Assembly: GCF_000234665.1 (NCBI RefSeq)
Contig: NC_018335.1
Coordinates: forward strand, 1-64,000
Reading direction: 5' to 3'
From: Leishmania mexicana MHOM/GT/2001/U1103
Taxonomy: Eukaryota; Euglenozoa; Kinetoplastea; Trypanosomatida; Trypanosomatidae
DNA length: 64,000 nucleotides
Below are positions 10,400-20,873 of the stretch, in pieces (the first letter of the stretch is position 1; every line of letters begins with the position of its first letter). The notes below the pieces were generated by a model, which saw only the letters and a program-made list of their open reading frames with translations, was not told the origin of the DNA and did not search any database. A program made the position numbers and the translations under genes.

Positions 10400-13140
10400 T
10401 CACGCGCGTGAGTTAAGAGAGAGAGGCTGAGGAAAGATCGAGGAAAAGAAGCGGAGAAGGTAATTCATTGGGTTGACAGGATCCATCCCATTTGATGCCC
10501 GGCCAAGGGTGACGTCACCAAACGTATTGGATGTGGCCAGGAAGGGCGGCAGCTGACCTCTGCGTTCCGCTCTCACGGGGTCACTGTTTATCGCTTTTTC
10601 GATGACATCTTCGGGCAGTGCAGGTTCCTCCCCCTTTGTCTTATCCATCACGTCGTGTCCCGTTGTCATGTCGCTCGTCGGACCGCCTCACCGTGTGGTG
10701 TACAGGGTCACGGCTCCGACCGTCGGCGGGAGTCGCGGCGGACTTGATGTACTTCGGAAGTGACCGCGTATGGGGGGACAGTCATCCATGCACGCGTTGC
10801 AGCATGCATCACATGGTCGCGTGCGTAGCCTTTACCGAGGGCAGAGAGTGCCGGCGTGCTGTCGATGGGAAGGTGTGGTGCTGCAGCTGCTTATTACTGC
10901 TGTTTCTTGTTCATGGCGTGGATGCCCGACAAGGCACAGTGAGCCGCGCAGAGTTCAGCCGAGTCGATGCTACTTGCGTCGGACACCCCCCCCCTTCCCT
11001 TCAACAGGGACGGGTGACAACCATCTTCTTTGTATGCGAATGCATGCATACCGCCCCTCCCCGCCTCCCGTCCCCCTGGTGTTGCCACCTATGTGAAAGG
11101 CGGTGCTCTGCGGCAGACACCAAGAGGCGTGCGGCGCGACGTGGTTTATCCGGCGCTGCTCGTTGTGCCACAAGCGGAGTTCGCTTTGTACGCTCTCAGA
11201 CAGACCCACCGGCAAGGGACCATAGTGGAGGTCTCGTAACAACTTTTGAACAGATCCGGCGCGTCATTGTGAGGAAAACAATTTTGTGAAGAGGCATGTG
11301 CACGACTCGGGAGGCACACCAAAGGTGACCCATGAGCCGCCCCCATCCTCTTGGTGATAAGCTGCTTGATCGAATCGGCGCTCAGCCGGGTGCACATCTG
11401 TTTTCCACCACAAACCGTTCCAAAGTTGTCGTCAAGCACCACCCCAGCCAACGCAGATGAGTTGCAGACCCTGGTCTCGTCGTCACTCAAGGTGACGCTA
11501 AGCTTTTCCCGCGGCCCTTCGGGGCGCCTGCAGAGCTGTCTCCACCCCCCGTGGATCACCCGTCCGTTGGATGTTTTCCATGCAGACCTTCACCAGTGTT
11601 TTGGAGACGGATCGCTTGGCCACACATAGGATGGCAAAGACGATGTTGCTGTCATCACCCGCATCACCTCTGGGCCAACGGCCAAGCTCATTGGGCGCCC
11701 TCTTCGCTGATGCGCGGAGCCGTTCCTGGTTCGCAGGCCCAAGAGCAACCGCAGATGCACGGGAAGAAGCACCTGGAAAAGATTACCTTGCCAGGTCCGT
11801 CACACGCACACAGTCGTCGAGGACAAAGTTCCCATGGCTATGCATCCAGGCCCACCGCCGCGTTGCAACGCTGCTCATCGGGGCAGCTGCTGACTTGTCG
11901 TGGCCAGAGAATGAAGATGCCACCGTCTGAGACATCCTTTCCTCTCCTCCACGACGGTGAACGCCCAACCAAAGAGAGGGTTCGGAGGTGCGCTCGGCAC
12001 CCTAATGACTGCTGCCAGTGAGGGGAGGGGCCTCGCCATCGGCTTCTGTCACTGGTGGCGGGGGTACGTCCCATGCGCGCTGCATTGGTTGTGGCCCCTC
12101 GCTTTTCATCTCGCCACACAGATCCGCAAAGTGCATCGATTTCACCTGTGCCGTGGGCAAGGGAGTTCCCCCTCCGCTCTTCCTTGGCTACTGGTTAGGC
12201 GTCAATGGGCTCGCGCCTCGGGTAAGGCTTGTAGGACGTGCGGGATCGCCCTTCCTCCTCTTCGGGCTTCGAAACCCGAGCACCTGCACGGGAGCAAGAT
12301 GGCGCGTATTCGAGGCGTGGGGAGCACCTGCGTCTTCTCATTCGGATGCTGCCCCCTGTTCGCGGTCATCCTTCGGGGATGCGAGCGCCATTGGAGCGCC
12401 CCTGTGCCATCTAGGCGTCGCATGTGAGTGGGGCAGCGTCGTAAGGCGGTGGCCATTGTGTTTGAGGCGGGAAGGTGATGGCTAGTACTGCCGTGGGGCG
12501 TGTGCGCGCAGTGCGCAGTTTGGCCATGTCAAGCTCACACACCTTCCATGACAGAGCGGAATTCCTGAACCGAGCCGACGTCGCTGACCAGCTTCTCGTA
12601 CGCCACCGAAGAGACGCGGATGAGCTTCCTCGCGTTCTCTTCAGGGTGCTCAAGCTCGCAAGTGGGGGGCTCGTGGTAGGCGACGTGAGATGGGGGGACT
12701 CCCAGATCGCCTCCATCCCGCTTCAAGGCAAGGTGGCGGCTCTCTTCGCTTGTCCCTTCATCCTCCTCCCAGGTCGAAAAGCCACGGAAGCGGCTCTGGC
12801 AGGGGCCTACTGTGTTCGTCCTCTTCGATCTGCGTCATGAACGCGTCGGGGGAGTTCGTCTTCATTTCGAAACAGTCATATGATGGCTGCGTTGGGGTGC
12901 GGCAACACGACCCATCGAAGTCTTCCCAACGGGGAATCCCTCAATGAGGGCTCTGCGATGCCGTCCCGATCGAAGGGTCATGCAGTCCTCGTCGAGCCCT
13001 GTCAATTTCAGAGAGGTGGCGTTTTGTATAGAGGAGAAGGAACTCCTGCGCAGGGGAGATGCGAGATGGTTCGCATCAAAATGCCACCAGGCCACATTTG
13101 GTATGTGTGATGAAACTCAACATGGCGTACAGGATGTGGT
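10400..13140 (-). pseudogene. Decayed protein-coding relic, unidentified
   Basis: Coding-like stretches on the minus strand run through this region but jump between frames and hit stops. In transcript order: about 13140-12790 in one frame (containing MKTNSPDAFMTQIEEDEHS) with two internal stops; then 12785-12538 in another frame (HPEENARKLIRVSSVAYEKL); then a poorly preserved middle; then about 11660-11510 (FAILCVAKRSVSKTLVKV), 11510-11340 (SALAGVVLDDNFGTVCGG), 11245-11140 (LLRDLHYGPLPVGLSES), and finally an 80-codon open end at 10669-10400. Successive pieces join within a few bases, which is what indels do to one ancestral gene. I do not recognise the family. The ancestral protein may have been 700-900 aa. 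It lies between two tandem CCCH paralogues. Confidence 0.5.
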
Positions 13141-13463
13141 GTGAATGGGATACGATCCGGTAAGTAGTACCATGCTCCGTTATCTTTTTCGTTCAGCAGG
13201 AATGAAACTGATGTCAGCGGCTAAGAGCCGGAGAGGAGGATTGCAAGAGAAGCAAGCTGTCCCACCACTCACCCCACCGCCGACTACAGGAACACTGCAG
13301 CATAACTGAATAGCTGAGAAAACCTCGCTACGGAGGAAAGTGAACGTTCGTTTGTCTGTTCAGTAACTCAAAACCGCGCGCGTGTGTCATTTTACACTAG
13401 TGGAAGTAGTGAGGGCGCGCCACCTCCTTGAGACTTTTCATTCATACAGGCTATACTGTAATA

Positions 13464-13942
13464 CCACATGAGTCCCGCTCCGGTCTACCCACGGCCTGTC
13501 ACCGTCCCACCGCGTCCCGCGACGAAGCGGCAGACACGCCGTGCAGCAATGCGCCCACTCAGCCGGCGGGGCACGGCCATCTGTCCTCAAACACCACCCA
13601 CCCACCCGCCGCCCCCCGCACCACCAGACAGCCAGGGCCGGGTGGGTTACTCTCGAGACGCGGTGACACCTTGCCGAATCATGTGGATGGCACAAGCGTG
13701 CTCACGGTCGCCGGTCGCCCCGACGCAACGCACATCCAGGACCCGACCGACGGCATCAGCAGCGATACGTCGCTCTGACCTCCAGCACGGCGCAGGCACC
13801 TGCGACCCTGTCACCACCAGAGGTGGTTCGGCACTTGGCAAGGGATAAGGGGGTCAGGCTGCTTGGCTTCGCCGCAGAGAGGGAGAAGGCGGGGATACTG
13901 GGCCCTGTGGTACCACGCATCGATGTGTCCTCCGTCATCAGG
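13464..13942 (+). repeat. SIDER-like retroposon copy 1
   Basis: One of four nearly identical elements in the window. This copy starts within the conserved ACGAGTCCCGCTCCGG region (here ATGAG) and lacks the first roughly 30 bases seen in copies 2 and 3. It ends with CGATGTGTCC and continues into an A-rich stretch (ten A near 13970). It lies about 630 bases past the stop codon of CCCH protein 2, so in that gene's presumed 3' UTR, in the antisense sense relative to the other strand labelling. Size, position in a 3' UTR and GC-rich degenerate look match Leishmania SIDER2 retroposons, but I assign the family from memory only. Open frames inside it are not genes. Confidence 0.7.
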
Positions 13943-14567
13943 GTCAAGAGAAAGAGAACAGACGAGCAAAAAAAAAAGGGAAACAAGGGAGCACTGTCCG
14001 GACCGCTTCAGTGTTGCTTGTATGATTTGCAAAGAGCAGGGGAAGGAAGATGCGCAACGCAGGCGTAATGGAGATGAAGACAAGAAGTCACCAGAAGGGA
14101 GGAAGCACATCCAAAGAAAAACGTGCCGAGAAGTGAACTTGGAGCAATGTACTTCACTGGAAGAAAAATAACAGAGGGAGAACAGGCATGGGCACCACGA
14201 AATAAACCAAAAAAAAGGTTGCAGAAGAGAGAGAGCGTCCTTTGGTGGACTCCATAGACAGTAAAGAGGGGAGAGAGAAACAAAGGTACACGCATGACCA
14301 CGTACGCGTTTCGTGAGAGAGGAAGAGGAGAAATGTCCAGCACATTGAAGAGTGACAAATGGGAGAAGAGAACCAAGTGCAAAAAGTCGAAAAGGCGAAT
14401 AAAAACGGTGAAAAGGGAACAGAGAATGAGAGTGGGTGCAGAGAATGAAAAAAAAGTGGAGGTGCTCCCTCTACAGTTGCACGTGTGCATATACACGTGC
14501 GCAGTAGGCAGAGGCGAAAAACACCAACAAAAAGATAAAGCGAGCGGAGAAGGAATTGAAAACAGTC
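13943..14567. other. 3' UTR of CCCH gene 2, proximal part
   Basis: Purine-rich on the plus strand, with several poly-A runs, between the repeat and the CCCH protein 2 stop codon. No gene is seen. Confidence 0.5.
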
Positions 14568-15713
14568 TTAGTCGGCTCCGCTGCCGCAGCTGCCGGTGTG
14601 ATTGTTGCTGCTGCAAACTCTCTCGTTGCTGCTGTTCAGCCATCCACTGTCGCTTTTGCTGTCGAAGGAGGTCTTTTCGTTGATGCTGCTGGTGGGCTGG
14701 GTTTTGGCCGCGGTCATCTCCGACGCCGGCCCATCTTGGCTAAGGAACGAAACGTGGTTGAGCTGATACGTGCTGTTCGCGTGCCCACCAGCTGAAGAAG
14801 AGCTGGACTCGCGTTGGTGCATCTGAAGTGGCAGGCGGCGTCCACCGCTTTCCCCCTCACCGCGCACCAGGGTAAAAGCAGGCGCCTTGGTGAACTCTCG
14901 AGCCGGGCCCGATGGCATTCCGCTCTGGAGATTGACGCCCTCCGCGAGCGGGGCGTAGGTGACATCCACGGGGCAGATGGTTGGCGGGTGGCCCGGCGGC
15001 AGCAGCTCTGGAACGCGAATCGACACCGTCGGGAGACCCTGGGTGACGTCGCTGACATCGCGCAGTGCGCGTGCCAGCATCGGATCACGTGCTTGTGCTT
15101 TCCTGAGATCGGCGTGAACGTAGGGGCAGTCAGTGCTGGAGTCGCATGACCCGGTCATGGAGAAGTGCAGGCACTGCAGAACGGTGATGGTACTGGCGTG
15201 TTCTGCGCTTGTGTCGTCGGAGAACAACCATCGCCGGTACGCTGCCTCGTACTGCAGAAGACCTGCTGAGGGAAAGACGTCGCTGACGCGGTACTCGAGG
15301 TACTGCACCTTGAACTCTTTGTGTGCCCGCATGCACAGCAGCCGGCGGAGCTCCGGGCTGAGCATCGCTTTCACCGTGCGCGTGAAAAAGCGCCGGGTGG
15401 GGTGGGTGTAATGCTTACGGAGCGCATTGAGGACGTTTGCCTTGATGTGGATCTGGAAGCATGTCGCTGGATTCGAGCTCGTGCGTCCGACACACTTGCC
15501 AAAGCTGTGCATAAAGCACACCGTCAGCAGCGGTTTTCCCTCACGGCTGATCCAGCCCTTCGTCGGCTCCACACAGTCCTCAGTGACCGCAAACATCGTC
15601 TCATCCTTGCTCGACACCTCGGCTGGCTGACCGCCACAGGGTACAATGACGATAGTGGTCGGGGGCTCGGTTGCTACATCGCGCGTGATGTAGGGTAATG
15701 TGGAAGACTCCAT
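14568..15713 (-). CDS. CCCH zinc-finger protein 2, probable RNA-binding (381 aa)
   Basis: This is a paralogue of CCCH protein 1. It shares the N-terminal Y-I/Y-TRD block, the atypical cluster at C66, C74, C85, H89 (CFMHSFGKC start identical), the VQYLEYRVSDVFPS block at about 136-149, and a canonical C-x8-C-x5-C-x3-H finger at C181, C190, C196, H200. The C-terminal third is serine-rich and low in complexity and replaces the proline-rich tail of its sister. The role is probably post-transcriptional control of mRNAs. The ATG at 15713 is the first in frame. The two genes are separated by a gene relic and a retroposon-like element, so insertion and decay have happened between the duplicates, or a third gene between them has died. 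Confidence 0.9.
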   Translation of the reverse strand: MESSTLPYITRDVATEPPTTIVIVPCGGQPAEVSSKDETMFAVTEDCVEPTKGWISREGKPLLTVCFMHSFGKCVGRTSSNPATCFQIHIKANVLNALRKHYTHPTRRFFTRTVKAMLSPELRRLLCMRAHKEFKVQYLEYRVSDVFPSAGLLQYEAAYRRWLFSDDTSAEHASTITVLQCLHFSMTGSCDSSTDCPYVHADLRKAQARDPMLARALRDVSDVTQGLPTVSIRVPELLPPGHPPTICPVDVTYAPLAEGVNLQSGMPSGPAREFTKAPAFTLVRGEGESGGRRLPLQMHQRESSSSSAGGHANSTYQLNHVSFLSQDGPASEMTAAKTQPTSSINEKTSFDSKSDSGWLNSSNERVCSSNNHTGSCGSGAD

Positions 15714-17979
15714 ATCTTCCTGCTTGGCTGTTCACCGTCGTCTTCTATAGGGGGCGCGAGATGGAGAAAATGACGCGTCCAGTGACAGCTGCTGACCCAG
15801 CAAGGCGTAAGGATGGTGAGGTGCAACAAGAAATGGAAAAGAGAAAGGGACAAATGGACAAAAGGAAAATAGCCAGTCAACACCGACACTCTAAAATTAA
15901 AAACAGACCACGTCCAACACTGAAAGCCGGGGTGGACTCTGAGAGAGGAACGCACCAACAAAAAAGCAAATCGACTAAGCGTCGAATTTCCACGGCACGG
16001 CAAAGTGGATGAAAAGCCGATGCAGTTAAAGGGGACCGAGACGAGAACGAAAAACAAAATAGGAAAGAAACACCCGCCGCATGCCTGATGCTGTTTTGTT
16101 TTCGACAGCACGCGCGCTGCCTGGAGTGGAAGAGAGAGAGAAGAGGACAATCGACAAATTCGGAGGTCCACCCTGGGCAGGCAGGGAAGCGATCCCTTCG
16201 AAAATGGAGAATGGGGCGGGGAGTTTGCCGATGACTTCTGTGAGAGGGACCGTACAGAGTCTCTTCCTCGGTCGGTGTGCTCATCCGTAGAGGAGTCGAA
16301 GGTGACAACAAACGAATCAATGGAGACAGCGAAAGTGATGTAGAAAGAGGGACATGATGCATTCTGACACCTGCTACCAACTCTTCCGAGCTGGCCAGCT
16401 TCCTATTTACCTGGAAGCGTATACGGATCTGGTGTCCTCTTTGTTCGCCCCTCGATGCCTCTAGAGTTGACAAAGCTAACGGTGAATTTTCTGCTGTTTT
16501 GATGTCATTATCCGGTAATAGAACACACGAATAGGAAGGCGTATGTACCCTTTGTGTGTGTGTGTGTGTGCCACCCGAGTATCTCTCGCCGTGGTGGGCA
16601 CTCAAAGCAGCAGGGAAGGGGGAATCGAACCCCTAAAGTGCCTCAATTCGTCGAGAGCTGGTGTGAGAAGAGCGGATAGGCAGAAGACGAAAAAGTAAAT
16701 GGATGGTGAATCGTGTCATGGGAATGGTGAAGAGTATGTTGACTCACTTAGCAGCGCAACACTTATCCGTCCTGCCTCTTTTCCTTCTACTCGAAGAGTC
16801 TCGAAAAAAGAAGGGGGAAAACGCAGTGAAGGGAGCAAAACAGTTGGAGCTCAAATGTGTGCTGCACTAATCGGGAGGGGATCAAAAAAGAGAACGCGGC
16901 GCCTTGACCTCCTACTCCTCTTAAAACGCCACATTACTGTGTGTGGCTGCGGGTGCGAGACTGCTGCTGTTTGTGGGACACGTGTGGCATGACGGAACCG
17001 CGGTCAAAACGCGCGAATCGAGCATACAATGAAATGTGTACCGGGAGGGAGAAAAGGTAAAGAGAAAGAGAAACATGCTAAACTCATAGAGTAGTGACGG
17101 GGGTAAGCTGCCGACCCTTTTGCAAGAAGCCATCAAATATCTTGTGCTTTGGCGCTCAGCTCTCCCTCTCTCACCCCGTGCTGAAGACGGGAGTGGATGC
17201 AATGATACCTCCGCGCATGTGAGAGCATCATTTCCACGGGGATTCTGCGCAGCTGATGAGCAACAATTTCATTCTCTGGGAAGATACAGGAAACGCGGGG
17301 AGGAGTCCGGAATGGTCGAGTAACCCCCGACTACGAGGTAGAGGTACCAGCCCTCGTGAGCGTAGATACCCGCTCCGCCATCACCAAGGCGCCTGGCTCA
17401 AACAGCACGCGGCATCACGTCATCATTTTTTCCACTCCTTCCCTCAGTGGCGGTGCGTGCATGTGTGGAATGCGGTAGCACAGATGAGCTTCATTTCTTT
17501 TCCTTGCACGCTGAGAGATGAATGACAAACAAAGTTATCCACAATGAAAGGACAGGCATGCGCGCAGCCGAGCGCACCCGTTCCACGCACACAGGCCCAC
17601 ACCCAAAAAAGCCCGTCGTTTCTAATCGTTTCACCCCGCCAAACAGCCCTGCACAAATAGAGCTAGAAACCAACGATACGCAACGCGAGTGCGGGCAAAG
17701 AGAAAAAATACTCAGGAAAAAAGTCACGAAACAGGGCGCACAGGGAGCGCTGGAGCCGCCGCAACAGCAGCCACTACTCAACGAAAATGAACCACAAAAG
17801 AGGGTGACCGGTCCTTCATCGCCTCGGGAAGCTCTCCTGATAATCTACACTTGTGGGAAATCCTTGTTGCTGTTGTTGCACTGGCAAACCACGACAGCTC
17901 CAAAAGGCGAAGGAAAAGAAGAGGGAATAACAGGAGAAAAAGTGAGTGACAGTAGCAGCAGGTCTGTTGCTGCACTGCT
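15714..17979. other. Intergenic: CCCH gene 2 leader and SEC13 3' UTR
   Basis: A 2.3 kb region without a coding candidate. It contains a GT run at 16553-16570 and an isolated perfect B-box motif at 16621-16631, reported separately. The right-hand part (17.0-17.98 kb) should be the SEC13 3' UTR. Confidence 0.5.
16621..16631 (-). promoter_or_regulatory. Isolated B-box-like motif (GGTTCGATTCC)
   Basis: The minus strand reads GGTTCGATTCC, a perfect match to the Pol III internal B-box, within GGGGTTCGATTCCCCC that can form a 4-bp stem and a 7-nt loop like a tRNA T-arm. No acceptor stem, anticodon arm or A-box is found at the right distance upstream, so this is not a tRNA gene. It may be a lone TFIIIC site, a decayed tRNA-derived piece, or chance. 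Confidence 0.35.
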
Positions 17980-19023
17980 CTACTGCTGGAAGTCCTTCAA
18001 AGGAAGCTTAATCCACGGTTCGGTGAAGTCGACACCTTCGCGAAGCACAAACACTTCGGACTTTGCATTTGTCACCACAAGCATCTCACCCGAAGGGGCC
18101 CATGAAAGCCTCCAGACAGGCTCTGCAAACTCGATGACACTCCGCTCCCATTCCGTAGCCTGCGAGACACCTTCGCTAATCTCCGCGCACAGCTGATCCC
18201 ACGGCTTCCGATACATCACAACTGTCTTATCCTGCCCGCACGACGCAAGGATGACGAAGCGGGATGCCGGGGATGAAGGACAGAATGCAACATCGCGAAC
18301 CCAGTCCGCGTGCGCTTCGATCACCTGATGCAGTTCAAACCCCAAGCCGCGCTCTGGGGAGCTCGCAGACACCCAAAGGCGCACGTGACCGTCGCATCCG
18401 CCAGATGCGACCACTACGTGGTCTGCCAGCTCCGACTTGAACGGCGCGAACGTTACGCTCGTCGCCCCCATTGCGTGCGCAATTTGGTTGCTATTGTTGC
18501 TTAGCTTCATGCTAGGCTGCCAGCAGCCGTCACGGTATGTGGTGATGGCAACGGTGCCGTCGCTGCTGGCGGTGGCGACGACCGGGCCGTACTCCTCCGG
18601 CGCCCACTGCACCGCGTTTACGCTGCCCTGGTGGATGTCGATGACATGCACAGGAGTCCACTTGGGTGCACCCTGGCGGATCTCTTTCCAGATTATCGCC
18701 TTCTGATCGTACGAGGCGGAGGCGAGAAGGTTGCCGAAGCGTGGGTGTGCCCAACTGACCATCCACACAGGGCCCTCATGACCGGTAAGAGTTGCCACGC
18801 GGTTCAACGGGGCACCCGCCCGGGCGACGTAAATGCCGATCGTTCTATCGGAGCTGGCAGTGGCGAGCTGCAGACCATAGTAGTCAAACTGCGTGTCGTG
18901 AACGACATCCGTGTGCTCTTGAACAGCTGGCATCTGTGGCACAGCGGGCGCAGCAGCACCGTTTGCCAGGTGTGGCACCATTCCTGGTGCACGAGGCTGC
19001 TGAGGAAACGTCTGGGCACGCAT
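17980..19023 (-). CDS. SEC13: SEC13, COPII coat and nuclear pore WD40 protein (347 aa)
   Basis: SEC13 is a six-bladed WD40 protein. With SEC31 it forms the outer cage of COPII vesicles leaving the ER, and it is also a member of the Y-complex of the nuclear pore. The hallmark segment GHEGPVWMVSWAHPRFGNLL (residues 81-100) followed by ASASYDQKAIIWKE is nearly the same as in animal and yeast SEC13. Other repeat ends are visible (LATASSDRTIGIY at 53-65, VVATASSDGTVAI, ILASCGQDKTVVMY). The core is of usual length but carries an N-terminal extension of about 33 residues rich in Pro, Ala and Gln. ATG at 19023. In T. brucei, SEC13 also lies close to a BFR1-like gene and NMT, as far as I recall, so this neighbourhood seems old. 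Confidence 0.96.
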   Translation of the reverse strand: MRAQTFPQQPRAPGMVPHLANGAAAPAVPQMPAVQEHTDVVHDTQFDYYGLQLATASSDRTIGIYVARAGAPLNRVATLTGHEGPVWMVSWAHPRFGNLLASASYDQKAIIWKEIRQGAPKWTPVHVIDIHQGSVNAVQWAPEEYGPVVATASSDGTVAITTYRDGCWQPSMKLSNNSNQIAHAMGATSVTFAPFKSELADHVVVASGGCDGHVRLWVSASSPERGLGFELHQVIEAHADWVRDVAFCPSSPASRFVILASCGQDKTVVMYRKPWDQLCAEISEGVSQATEWERSVIEFAEPVWRLSWAPSGEMLVVTNAKSEVFVLREGVDFTEPWIKLPLKDFQQ

Positions 19024-19691
19024 GTTTGACTGCGCTATACTCTTTCGTGTTCACAATGAGCAAGACAAAAAAGCGAGTGGCGGTATAAGCTAAACGGCGG
19101 GAGACGCCCGGGGCGAGCAGAAGAGACACGACTGAAGGGAGGAGTACAGATCCGGTGTACGGTCAGGAAGAAGCAGGAGAGACGGAGGGGGTGGCGGGGA
19201 AAAGGTCATTGCATAGTGTGGGAGAGCGGTAGTGGGAGAAGGCACCAGAACATCGACAGCATGCAGGGAAATCGCTGTCCTGGGGCGCGATAGAAAGGCT
19301 CAGTGAGCGCAGGACATGAACACGGAGATCTCTCCCTCTCCCCCGTAAGATGTTTTCGAATAGTGGCTGTCATGTTTTCTTCCGCATCGTCTTCCTTTTG
19401 GCCGTCACTCTCCTGAAGCAGTGGTCTGCTGAGAAGTGTTAGCGGCCCTTGGGGCGGCATCAACGCATCAACTCTCGCAGCCTGCATCGCACTCCGCAGC
19501 ACAACATTGCGGATGCTCTCACTGAAACTTTATCTTGTTCTCCTGCACTTTTGTAAAATGGCGCGCCTGTGTGGGGATGCAGATACCAAGAAAGATGTAG
19601 CAAATGGCGGGGGATGCGGGATCCATGGTGCTCTTGTCAGTCCCCACAGCAATACAGCCGTGCACCACGCACCATCTGAACGCTGCTTTGA
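19024..19691. other. Intergenic spacer
   Basis: Holds the SEC13 leader and the 3' UTR of the next gene. A frame at 19206-19502 starts with GTG and has no recognisable content, so it is not called. Confidence 0.5.
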
Positions 19692-20873
19692 CTACTGCGT
19701 CTGCGGGTCTAGCTCCGCGTCCCTCTCGGGGGGTGGCAACAATGCCACGAGGCAGCGCGACAGTACCGATACGGGCAGTGACGCGCCCACCACGTCATTG
19801 CCATTGCGCGCCTCCTCTACGATGTTACGCAACGATGCTAGCTCATACACGGTCATCTGCGTGTGCACCTGTCGCGTTTCCTCGCGGCGGAGCATCGCGC
19901 GACTCAAGGACACCGCCTTCCCCGCATATGTTTCACAGGCCTGAAGCAGCGCGACAAGCGATCTGAAGCTCGAGCCTCCTGGCGATGCCTCTGCCCGAGG
20001 CCGCTTGGCGGAGGAGGCGTCACCGATGGGAGTGGGTCGGCGACGCTCCACCACGGGAACATACCAATCCCGCTGTTTAAACGGCAAAGGGCAGTCCCGC
20101 AGCACTGCAGGGTGGCAAAGTACCAGCTCGTTGTCCTCGCGTATGGTGACACGCAGGTCCGGAATGCCCGGTAGCAGTCCTCCTGTCCCGCTGCGACGCA
20201 GTAGCCAGTAGGCATTCAGTTCCTCCAGGACCTCCTCGCCGACATCCTTTTCGCCTAGAAAAGGTCTCGCGTAAAGTAGAAGACGCTCCAGCGGGAGCTC
20301 GGGGTGCACGTGGGCAGCCAGCTCCAGTGCTGTGAAGGTGTCCTCTAGCACAGACGTGCTCAGGTTCGACAGAATTGGCATGTGGCTACCAGCACTTCCA
20401 GTTTTACCCCGCACGGCAGATACAGCGCCATCGTCTCCGCGAATAGCTAAAACTGGGCGCCGGGACAGCCATGCACGATCAAGCTTGTCTGCGATGTAGC
20501 GGACTGACACTGGCTCACGACGGTCAAAGCTCGATGTGTAGAGGCAGTCTGGACCTAGCACGAAGGCGTCCACGTCGACCAGTGACGACTCCCACTCATC
20601 ACGCTGGCGTATTTGAGGGCGCACGATGGATGGCGCCGCAATGGTGCTGGAGTCGTTCAGCGGCGAGCACGGCACTGTTGGTGCGGACGCTTGGCCTGCG
20701 CTCGTATTCGAAAACGGGGAGCGCGGTAGCAGCGGTGATGCCGCGAACTTCAACACCGATGCTGTAGCGGGCGAGAAGCTGTCAACGCTAACCTGGTGGA
20801 GCACCAGCTCCTGACTCGGGAGCAGCTTTGGATGGTTCATCATAAACAAACGCAGCTGTGACCGCCTCCACAT
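19692..20873 (-). CDS. Conserved hypothetical protein (393 aa)
   Basis: I do not recognise the family. The open frame runs far upstream, but residues 80-110 of that frame translate a pyrimidine tract and a good AG acceptor at 20898-20899, so translation should begin at the ATG at 20873 (MWRRSQLRLFMMNHPK); Met11 or Met12 are alternatives. The protein has a serine/proline-rich stretch at about 35-85, then a folded-looking region from about 95 to 290 with leucine-rich amphipathic segments (TALELAAHVHPELPLERLLL). A basic patch with a KRPR-type nuclear signal lies at about 306-309 (AKRPRAEAS). A final helical segment of about 60 residues follows. No membrane span is seen. A nuclear or cytosolic role is possible. 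Confidence 0.75.
   Translation of the reverse strand: MWRRSQLRLFMMNHPKLLPSQELVLHQVSVDSFSPATASVLKFAASPLLPRSPFSNTSAGQASAPTVPCSPLNDSSTIAAPSIVRPQIRQRDEWESSLVDVDAFVLGPDCLYTSSFDRREPVSVRYIADKLDRAWLSRRPVLAIRGDDGAVSAVRGKTGSAGSHMPILSNLSTSVLEDTFTALELAAHVHPELPLERLLLYARPFLGEKDVGEEVLEELNAYWLLRRSGTGGLLPGIPDLRVTIREDNELVLCHPAVLRDCPLPFKQRDWYVPVVERRRPTPIGDASSAKRPRAEASPGGSSFRSLVALLQACETYAGKAVSLSRAMLRREETRQVHTQMTVYELASLRNIVEEARNGNDVVGASLPVSVLSRCLVALLPPPERDAELDPQTQ

Noticed and set aside
10618..11289. Plus-strand frame of 223 codons
   Set aside because: It opposes the transcription unit and overlaps minus-strand pieces that fit together as a decayed gene. It has no recognisable motif.
13468..13848. A 126-aa open frame, repeated in the other copies of the element
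   Set aside because: The same stretch is open in several frames on both strands of each copy, because the sequence is GC-rich and the copies are near-identical. The copies therefore give no independent support for coding.
16590..16680. tRNA gene on the minus strand suggested by a T-arm-like sequence
   Set aside because: Only the T-arm and B-box are present. The 7-bp acceptor partner, the D-arm A-box and an anticodon arm are missing at the expected distance upstream.
19206..19502. Small minus-strand frame between SEC13 and the 393-aa gene
   Set aside because: It begins with GTG, has no recognisable content, and lies in a normal-sized spacer.
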